Assembly: GCA_900766945.1 (NCBI GenBank)
Contig: CAAFXD010000297.1
Span: 1 to 11,374 of the forward strand
Length of the DNA stretch: 11,374 nucleotides
Reading direction: 5' to 3'
Source: Clostridia bacterium
GTDB lineage: Bacteria > Bacillota > Clostridia > Oscillospirales > Acutalibacteraceae
Under the pieces are notes generated by a model. That model saw nothing but the letters and a program-made list of their open reading frames with translations, was not told the DNA's origin and searched no databases. The translations under genes were made by a program, and so were the position numbers. The first letter of the stretch is position 1, and every line of letters begins with the position of its first letter. Below, one piece after another: positions 7,385 to 11,374 of the stretch.

Positions 7385-7881
7385 CAGTCTTTATATTTCG
7401 CAAGAATGTCGGGCACATCGTCCTCGGTGATTTTGCCGTAGACTTCGTCATTGACGGTCAAAACGGGTGCAAGCCCGCACGCACCGATGCAACGGCAGGC
7501 TTCCAAGGAAAAGCGGCCGTCAGGCGTGCATTCGCCGGCGCCGATGCCGAGTTCTTTTGACAGTCTGTCTAAAATCTGCTGGGAACCTTTTACATAGCAA
7601 GCCGTCCCCAAACAAACAGAAATGTTGTTTTCCCCCTTCGGCGAGAGCGAGAACTGCGCGTAGAAAGTGGAAACCCCGTAGACCTTTTCCAGCGGAACAT
7701 CCATACCTTCGGCAATCATCACCTGTACTTCATAGGGCAGATAGCCGTAGATTTCCTGCGCTTCCTGCATGACATGCATCAGCAAACTTTTGTCGCTCTT
7801 CGACTCGTCGATAACCGCTTGTAGTTTTGCCGCTTGCTCGGGTGTGCCGCGGAACGGAATCGAACTGATTTTTTTGAGCAT
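7384..7881 (-). CDS. hndA: NuoE-like [2Fe-2S] hydrogenase subunit, HndA/HydC type
   Basis: A 165-aa thioredoxin-like [2Fe-2S] subunit that works with the NuoF-like HndC in electron transfer from or to NAD(P)H. The N-terminal helical bundle has the family segment IYGYLPYEVQ (44-53), then KVYGVSTFYAQF (66-77). Cluster ligands are C90 and C95 (CLGTAC) and C131 and C135 (CIGAC); C129 just before them is an extra Cys. ATG at 7881 is preferred over an in-frame ATG at 7935 because AAAGGAGG (7891-7898) sits 9 bases upstream and the extra 18 residues do not look like the family N-terminus. It is the first gene of the operon, follows an extended -10 promoter, and overlaps the HATPase gene by 4 bp. Confidence 0.94.
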   Translation of the reverse strand: MLKKISSIPFRGTPEQAAKLQAVIDESKSDKSLLMHVMQEAQEIYGYLPYEVQVMIAEGMDVPLEKVYGVSTFYAQFSLSPKGENNISVCLGTACYVKGSQQILDRLSKELGIGAGECTPDGRFSLEACRCIGACGLAPVLTVNDEVYGKITEDDVPDILAKYKD

Positions 7882-7943
7882 TCTGTATTTCCTCCTTTGC
7901 GAAAAATCCGTATTGGATTGGCTGTACCAACGCATACAATAGA

Positions 7944-7952
7944 ATTATAACA
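7944..7952 (-). promoter_or_regulatory. Extended -10 promoter of the hydrogenase operon
   Basis: On the minus strand TGTTATAAT is an extended -10 element (TGnTATAAT) about 63 bases before the hndA ATG. At the usual -35 distance only a poor match (TAGATT) is seen. This suggests either reliance on the extended -10 or help from an activator. Confidence 0.65.
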
Positions 7953-7964
7953 GATACTATGTTA
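7948..7964. promoter_or_regulatory. TAACA-N7-TGTTA inverted repeat over the hydrogenase -10 region (candidate operator)
   Basis: Perfect 5-bp half-sites TAACA (7948-7952) and TGTTA (7960-7964) flank a 7-bp spacer. The dyad covers the TG of the extended -10 and the start of the promoter spacer, so a bound protein would block RNA polymerase. The half-site order is opposite to the usual Rex operator (TTGTTAA-N4-TTAACAA). The cognate regulator is unknown. Confidence 0.4.
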
Positions 7965-7983
7965 AAAATCTATCATTTTTTAC

Positions 7984-8016
7984 AAAAAAACAATCAGTAT
8001 TTTCATACTGATTGTT
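7984..8016 (-). terminator. Rho-independent terminator of the MocR-type regulator gene
   Basis: AACAATCAGTA (7989-7999) pairs perfectly over 11 bp with TACTGATTGTT (8006-8016) around a 6-base loop. Read on the minus strand, the stem runs into seven T residues (7984-7990). It lies about 75 bases beyond the regulator stop codon and upstream of the hydrogenase promoter, separating the two units. Confidence 0.85.
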
Positions 8017-8068
8017 GTATTTTGATATTTTTCTTTGTTTTTCGACAACCGTTGAAAAAAGCCTGTAA

Positions 8069-8090
8069 AATTGTTTCAAATGAAACAATT
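8069..8090. repeat. Perfect 10-bp inverted repeat with 2-bp centre at the end of the regulator gene
   Basis: AATTGTTTCA (8069-8078) and TGAAACAATT (8081-8090) form a 22-bp palindrome that overlaps the stop codon of the MocR-type gene (8089-8091). As RNA it could fold only with a loop of about 6 bases and is not followed by a long T-tract, so a terminator role is weak. As DNA it looks like a dimer binding site. The core TTGTT...AACAA ends recall Rex operators, but only partly. Confidence 0.5.
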
Positions 8091-9432
8091 ATTTCGCGAT
8101 TTCCGGGAAGCAGGTTTCGCGCAATACGGTCAACGCCTCCGAAAATGTGTCACTGTGCAGTCCCGAGCACGAAAGAAGAAGCGAAACCGTACCGTTTTGG
8201 GCGCTTTCGGTGCGCAAAAGAATGCCTGCCCGCAATGCACGCGTACGCACTTCGGCGGGGAAGAGGTCGGTCTTTACATCGGCTTTCACCACAAAGCCCG
8301 TGTCGCCGATATGCGTTTGCACCGTGTCGCCGAATACGGTTTTGACTGCCTGTTGCAACAAAAACGCCTTTTGGGCATAGAGTTTGCGCACTTTGCGGAT
8401 TTGACTTGCCAAATGCCCGTCACGAATGAACTGACACAGTGCAATTTGCTCGGCTTTGGAGGCGGTTTGGTTGTACTGCGGCGCAATTTCGCGGTAGCGC
8501 TGTAAAAGGCGGTCGGGCAATACCATAAAACTCAAACGGATAGACGGCAGCAACAGTTTAGAAAATGTGCCGAGATACACAACATTGTGCCCACCGTCCA
8601 AGCCTTGCAGTGCAGGGGTGGGCTTTTCAAAATAGCCGAATTCGTTGTCGTAATCGTCCTCAATCAGCAGTGTACCGCGCGCGGCTGCGTCTTTTAAAAG
8701 CGCAACACGCGCTTTGGCGGGCATCACATGGCCCCAACGGTTCATATGCGAGGGGGAAACATACAAAAGTTGAGCGTCTGCTTTATTTTCGACGATTCTA
8801 AACCCGTGGTCCCGAAAAATCGCCTGCCCCTCAATGAAACTTTTATCCTGAAAACAAATACTGCCGGCTTTAAGCATCGCGCACAAAATGTGCAACAGAC
8901 TTTGCACGCCCGCCCCAATGACGATGTTTTCCGCTGTGCAAACCACATTGCGTTTTTGCGAAATATACTGCGCTACCGCTTCGCGCAGGTCACTTTCTCC
9001 CTGCACAGCACCGTAAGAGAGTAAGCGTTCGTCTTGCCGCAGTGCGCTTTTCAAATACCGCCGCCAAAGCCCGAAATCGAAACTGTCACGGTCGGCGGAA
9101 AGCGAGGCGAAATCATACCGCACGGCATAGGTATCGTCTTTGGTCGGGGCGGCCTTTTTTTGCGGTTTGTGAAAATACAAATCCGTTACATAATACCCGC
9201 TTTTGGGTTTTGCAAGCACATACCCGTCGGCGCAAAGCTGAAAATACGCCGCTTCGGCTGTGGTACGGCTGACGGAGAAATTTTCGGCACAGCGCCGCAC
9301 CGAGGGCAGACGGGTGTTCGGCGCAAGCTTGCCGTCCGTAATCAAATCCCGAAAATAGGTATACACTTGCATATATAAAGGTATATCCGCAGTCAAAAGC
9401 GGAGAAAAGGGTGAATTTGTTTGCGATTCCAT
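8089..9432 (-). CDS. pdxR: MocR/PdxR-type GntR-family transcription regulator with aminotransferase-like PLP domain
   Basis: A 447-aa regulator with an N-terminal winged helix-turn-helix of the GntR type (about 15-82: PLYMQVYTYFRDLITDGKL, then LPSVRRCAENFSVSRTTAE) and a fold-type I aminotransferase-like domain (about 105-447). PLP-binding hallmarks are D259/D260-Y261-D262 (IEDDYDNEF), GTFSK with K292 as expected Schiff-base lysine, and R299 in the phosphate-binding segment. The length is normal for MocR proteins. It is divergent from a pyridoxal kinase and vitamin transporter operon with 111 bp between the starts, so control of vitamin B6 salvage in response to PLP is the best reading; pdxR is used on context. 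The start ATG has AGGGGA about 7 bases upstream. MocR subgroups also regulate GABA, taurine or other pathways, so the B6 role is inference. Confidence 0.88.
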   Translation of the reverse strand: MESQTNSPFSPLLTADIPLYMQVYTYFRDLITDGKLAPNTRLPSVRRCAENFSVSRTTAEAAYFQLCADGYVLAKPKSGYYVTDLYFHKPQKKAAPTKDDTYAVRYDFASLSADRDSFDFGLWRRYLKSALRQDERLLSYGAVQGESDLREAVAQYISQKRNVVCTAENIVIGAGVQSLLHILCAMLKAGSICFQDKSFIEGQAIFRDHGFRIVENKADAQLLYVSPSHMNRWGHVMPAKARVALLKDAAARGTLLIEDDYDNEFGYFEKPTPALQGLDGGHNVVYLGTFSKLLLPSIRLSFMVLPDRLLQRYREIAPQYNQTASKAEQIALCQFIRDGHLASQIRKVRKLYAQKAFLLQQAVKTVFGDTVQTHIGDTGFVVKADVKTDLFPAEVRTRALRAGILLRTESAQNGTVSLLLSCSGLHSDTFSEALTVLRETCFPEIAK

Positions 9433-9466
9433 AAACTGTCCCCTAAAAATTTTTAAAATCTGTATA

Positions 9467-9495
9467 TTTTCATAATGCCAACTTTGCTATATTAT
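9467..9495 (+). promoter_or_regulatory. Possible promoter of the B6 salvage operon
   Basis: TTTTCA (9467-9472), 17 bp, then TATTAT (9490-9495) is the best plus-strand match; TATATT at 9488 is an alternative -10. It overlaps the -10 of the divergent regulator promoter, so the two cannot be fully occupied at once. Weak match, low certainty. Confidence 0.4.
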
Positions 9496-9519
9496 ATACG
9501 AAAACATATGCATATGCAA
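9491..9519 (-). promoter_or_regulatory. Promoter of the MocR-type regulator gene
   Basis: On the minus strand TTGCAT (9514-9519), a 17-bp spacer and a perfect TATAAT (9491-9496) form a good sigma-A-type promoter. Transcription would start near 9484, leaving a leader of about 50 bases before the ATG at 9432. Confidence 0.7.
9505..9516. promoter_or_regulatory. Tandem CATATG repeat, a 12-bp palindrome in the divergent promoter region
   Basis: CATATG occurs twice head to tail (9505-9510, 9511-9516); the 12 bases together are also a perfect palindrome. The element overlaps the regulator's -35 box and lies just downstream of the likely kinase promoter. It is a candidate binding site for the MocR-type protein, which in known cases binds direct or mixed repeats near its own promoter. 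The link is inference. Confidence 0.4.
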
Positions 9520-9530
9520 GGCCCGAAACA

Positions 9531-9546
9531 AGGAGGCGGTGGTTTG
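9531..9546 (+). promoter_or_regulatory. Ribosome binding site and TTG start codon of the kinase gene
   Basis: AGGAGG, 7 bases, then TTG. The nearest in-frame ATG codons (9475, 9508, 9514) lie upstream of this site and have no Shine-Dalgarno sequence, so the TTG is favoured. A rarer start codon may hold down kinase output. Confidence 0.75.
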
Positions 9547-10374
9547 AAAAAAATTGCAGTGGTCAACGATATTTCCGGCTTCGGGCGATGTTCCATGACG
9601 GCGGCGTTGCCGGTGCTGTCAATGCTCAAAACCGAATGCTGTCCGTTGCCGACGGCGATTTTGTCCAACCAGACGGGCTATGACAGCTTTTACTGTGACG
9701 ATTTTACCGACCGCTTGGATCCGTACATTGCCGAATGGCGCAAGCTCGGCGTACGGTTTGACGGGATTTTGACCGGGTATCTTGCCTCGGAAGAACAGGC
9801 GGACAAAATTTTGCGGTTTTTGGACGAATTTCAAACGGCGGATACTTTATATCTTTGCGACCCCGTCATGGCGGACGACGGGCGCATTTATGATACATAT
9901 AGCCCGCAGCTGTGCCGAAAAATCGGTGCGCTCGCGCAGCGGGCGAATGTCCTGACGCCCAATCTCACGGAACTGTGTATTTTGACCGACGCGGATTTTG
10001 CCGCGCTCCAAGCGCAAAGCGATAGCGCAAATTACGCCGCGCAAATTGCGTGCCTTGCCGGCAACTTGCTCTCGGACACCTTGCACACGGTTGTGGTGAC
10101 GGGCGTTTGCGTGGGCGATGAAATTCTCAATATTTCCGTGACGAAGGACGGGTTTTCCGTTGTCAAAAGCAAACGCTTCGGCGGGAGTTTTTCAGGCACG
10201 GGGGATTTGTTTTCGGCGGTGCTTGCGGGCAGTCTTGTCAACGGCGAGACGGTCGAACGCGCCGTGCAAAAGGCGGTGCGGTTTTTGGAAGCCTCGATTC
10301 AAGACAGCTTCAAAGAGGGAACGGACCGCAACGACGGGGTAAATTTTCAAAAGTATTTGGAGATGTTATTGTAA
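9544..10374 (+). CDS. pdxK: Pyridoxal/pyridoxamine kinase, PdxK/PdxY-like, TTG start
   Basis: A ribokinase-superfamily kinase that phosphorylates vitamin B6 vitamers to the 5'-phosphate forms, 276 aa from the chosen start. Features: N-terminal SGFGRCSMTA (11-20), SNQTGY (41-46), GILTGYL (74-80), CDPVMADDG (105-113), TPNLTEL (138-144), and the anion-hole/catalytic motif SGTGDLFSA (217-225) with D221 as the expected base. These match pyridoxal kinases better than HMP kinase or sugar kinases. TTG at 9544 is preferred because AGGAGG (9531-9536) lies 7 bases upstream and KKIAVVNDISG then begins the protein as in the family. ATG at 9475 would add 23 residues including a Gly run encoded by the RBS. 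It is first in a plus-strand operon divergent from the PLP-binding regulator; its stop overlaps the next ATG (TAATG). Confidence 0.92.
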   Translation: MKKIAVVNDISGFGRCSMTAALPVLSMLKTECCPLPTAILSNQTGYDSFYCDDFTDRLDPYIAEWRKLGVRFDGILTGYLASEEQADKILRFLDEFQTADTLYLCDPVMADDGRIYDTYSPQLCRKIGALAQRANVLTPNLTELCILTDADFAALQAQSDSANYAAQIACLAGNLLSDTLHTVVVTGVCVGDEILNISVTKDGFSVVKSKRFGGSFSGTGDLFSAVLAGSLVNGETVERAVQKAVRFLEASIQDSFKEGTDRNDGVNFQKYLEMLL

Positions 10375-10913
10375 TGAAAAAGTCAAACAGCACAAAACAA
10401 CTGATCAATTTGGTAACGGCGGCGCTGTTCGCGGCGTTAATTGCCGTCATGACCGCGTATGTCAGCTTTAAAACAGGGATTAACGACGGCTATTTGCACT
10501 TCGGCGACAGTATGATTTATATTGCCGCGTGCGTTTTGCCCTTGCCTTACGCCTGTGCGGCGGCGGCAGTCGGCGGGTTTGTTGCCGATATGCTGGCGGG
10601 TGCGGCGATGTGGGCGCCGTTCACGGCGGGGATTAAAGCACTCAACGCCCTGCCGTTCGCACTGGTGTATACTTTGCACAAAACCCAAAGCCCCCAAAAA
10701 ATCCTCAACAAAACCACGGCGTTTATGCCGATTGTGTCGGGGCTGATTACGATTTTCGGCTACTTCTTGGTCGAGGGGTTGCTCTATACCTTCCCCTCTG
10801 CGGCGGTATCCATGCTTGCAAGTTTGGTGCAGGCGACGGGCAGTGCGGTGATTTATTATATCTTCGCGGCGGCGCTCGATAAACTCGATTTCAAAAAGCG
10901 CATTATGAAATAA
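10374..10913 (+). CDS. ECF transporter S component, probable vitamin B6 uptake
   Basis: A 179-aa integral membrane protein with about six hydrophobic segments (roughly 12-32, 45-60, 61-79, 86-101, 117-138, 146-168). The first helix carries AxxxAxxxA (A16, A20, A24), the surface with which S components contact the EcfT protein. YLHFGDSMIYIAA (40-52), GGFVADMLAG (67-76) and WAPFTAGIKAL (80-90) resemble conserved S-component segments. Such proteins bind a vitamin and are energised by shared EcfA/A'/T subunits encoded elsewhere; none of these is in the window. Substrate is assigned by context only: it overlaps the pyridoxal kinase gene by 1 bp and is under the same divergent regulator, so pyridoxine, pyridoxal or pyridoxamine is likely. 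A thiamine-precursor S component is the main alternative. Confidence 0.82.
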   Translation: MKKSNSTKQLINLVTAALFAALIAVMTAYVSFKTGINDGYLHFGDSMIYIAACVLPLPYACAAAAVGGFVADMLAGAAMWAPFTAGIKALNALPFALVYTLHKTQSPQKILNKTTAFMPIVSGLITIFGYFLVEGLLYTFPSAAVSMLASLVQATGSAVIYYIFAAALDKLDFKKRIMK

Positions 10914-10949
10914 AATACGCGCAAAATACTTTTTCGGAGGCGTGTCGGT

Positions 10950-11374
10950 ATGGCAGACATTCTTTACACATTTGAAAACAAGGTTTATGTGAACATCACA
11001 AACGCGTGCCCGTGCCGCTGTAAGTTTTGCATTCGCAACAACGGCGACAGCGTGGGCGAAGCGGCAACGCTTTGGTTTACAAAGCATTCGCCGACTTTCG
11101 AAGAAATAAAAAATGCGATTGACGCGTGGGATTTTGCAGGCTATACCGATGAAGTGGTCTTTTGCGGATACGGCGAGCCGACCTGCGCGTACGACAATCT
11201 GCTGCAAGCGGCGGCATACCTCAAAGAAAAAGGATTGAAACTGCGTTTGAATACCAACGGGCTTTCGGATTTGCTCAACAAAAAGCCGACGGCAAAGGAA
11301 TTGTGTAAATACTTCGATACGATTTCGATTTCGTTAAACGCCCCGACGGCGGAAAAATACAACGAACTGTGTAA
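10950..11374 (+). CDS. Radical SAM protein of the TatD-nuclease-associated type, C-terminus cut by window edge
   Basis: The first 141 codons of a radical SAM enzyme. The CxxxCxxC motif is C20, C24 and C27 within ACPCRCKFCIRNN, with an extra Cys at 22. FCGYGEPT is the GGE-like strand-2 motif, followed by LRLNTNGL and ISISLNAPTAEKYNELC. This pattern matches, from memory, radical SAM proteins named for association with TatD-family nucleases; their reaction is not known to me. A CGGAGG site (10935-10940) lies 9 bases before the ATG. The gap to the upstream membrane protein gene is 36 bp without a terminator, so co-transcription with the B6 salvage genes is likely. Whether a tatD gene follows cannot be seen. 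Confidence 0.87.
   Translation, partial: MADILYTFENKVYVNITNACPCRCKFCIRNNGDSVGEAATLWFTKHSPTFEEIKNAIDAWDFAGYTDEVVFCGYGEPTCAYDNLLQAAAYLKEKGLKLRLNTNGLSDLLNKKPTAKELCKYFDTISISLNAPTAEKYNELC

Noticed and set aside
7882..7935. Longer N-terminus for the NuoE-like subunit from ATG 7935
   Set aside because: It would place the strong AAAGGAGG site and the promoter leader inside the coding region, and the 18 extra residues do not look like the family.
10437..11207. 256-codon minus-strand open frame opposite the S-component and radical SAM genes
   Set aside because: It spans two well-supported plus-strand genes and the gap between them, and is rich in Arg and His as expected of an antisense shadow.
1..11374. 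CRISPR array, tRNA or rRNA genes, insertion sequences, phage or conjugation genes
   Set aside because: No spaced direct repeats, cloverleaf-like sequences, transposase or integrase motifs were seen by eye; no search could be run.

Overview
The window looks like chromosomal DNA from a strictly anaerobic, Gram-positive-type fermenter of the Clostridia, perhaps an Oscillospiraceae-like gut species. This rests on a multimeric NAD(P)-linked [FeFe]-hydrogenase operon, an oxygen-sensitive radical SAM sulfatase-maturase, an ECF-type vitamin transporter component, strong AGGAGG ribosome binding sites, and moderately GC-rich codons in compact operons. The taxonomic call is inference. All genes up to 9432 lie on the minus strand. 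Those from 9544 onward lie on the plus strand.

Reading along the minus strand from right to left there are three transcription units. (1) A MocR/PdxR-type regulator (8089-9432) is followed by a hairpin terminator at 7984-8016. (2) A five-gene hydrogenase operon (7881 down to 2904) has an extended -10 promoter and ends at a strong terminator (2851-2890). Its order is NuoE-like HndA, a stand-alone HATPase-domain protein, the small [2Fe-2S] protein HndB, NuoF-like HndC, and the catalytic HndD carrying the H-cluster. The genes overlap or lie 12 bp apart. The products should form a soluble complex exchanging electrons between NAD(P)H, ferredoxin and H2. (3) A sulfatase operon (2723 down to the left edge) has its own TTGACG-N18-TATAAT promoter. 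It encodes a membrane-anchored Cys-type sulfatase with five N-terminal transmembrane helices, then the radical SAM enzyme that would convert its active-site Cys to formylglycine. The maturase is cut by the window edge.

Divergent from the MocR regulator is a plus-strand vitamin B6 salvage operon: a pyridoxal/pyridoxamine kinase that probably starts at TTG, an ECF-transporter S component overlapping it by 1 bp, and a radical SAM protein of the TatD-associated kind, cut by the right edge. The kinase makes PLP, the regulator is built to bind PLP through Lys292, and the membrane protein is the likely B6 importer. Together they read as a self-contained uptake, phosphorylation and sensing loop.

No RNA genes, IS elements, CRISPR arrays or frameshifted genes were seen. 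The points most worth following are the LtaS-like membrane topology on a true formylglycine sulfatase, the HATPase protein locked into the hydrogenase operon, the TSCSP variant of the H-cluster L1 motif, three unassigned operator-like palindromes, and the radical SAM gene tied to B6 salvage.
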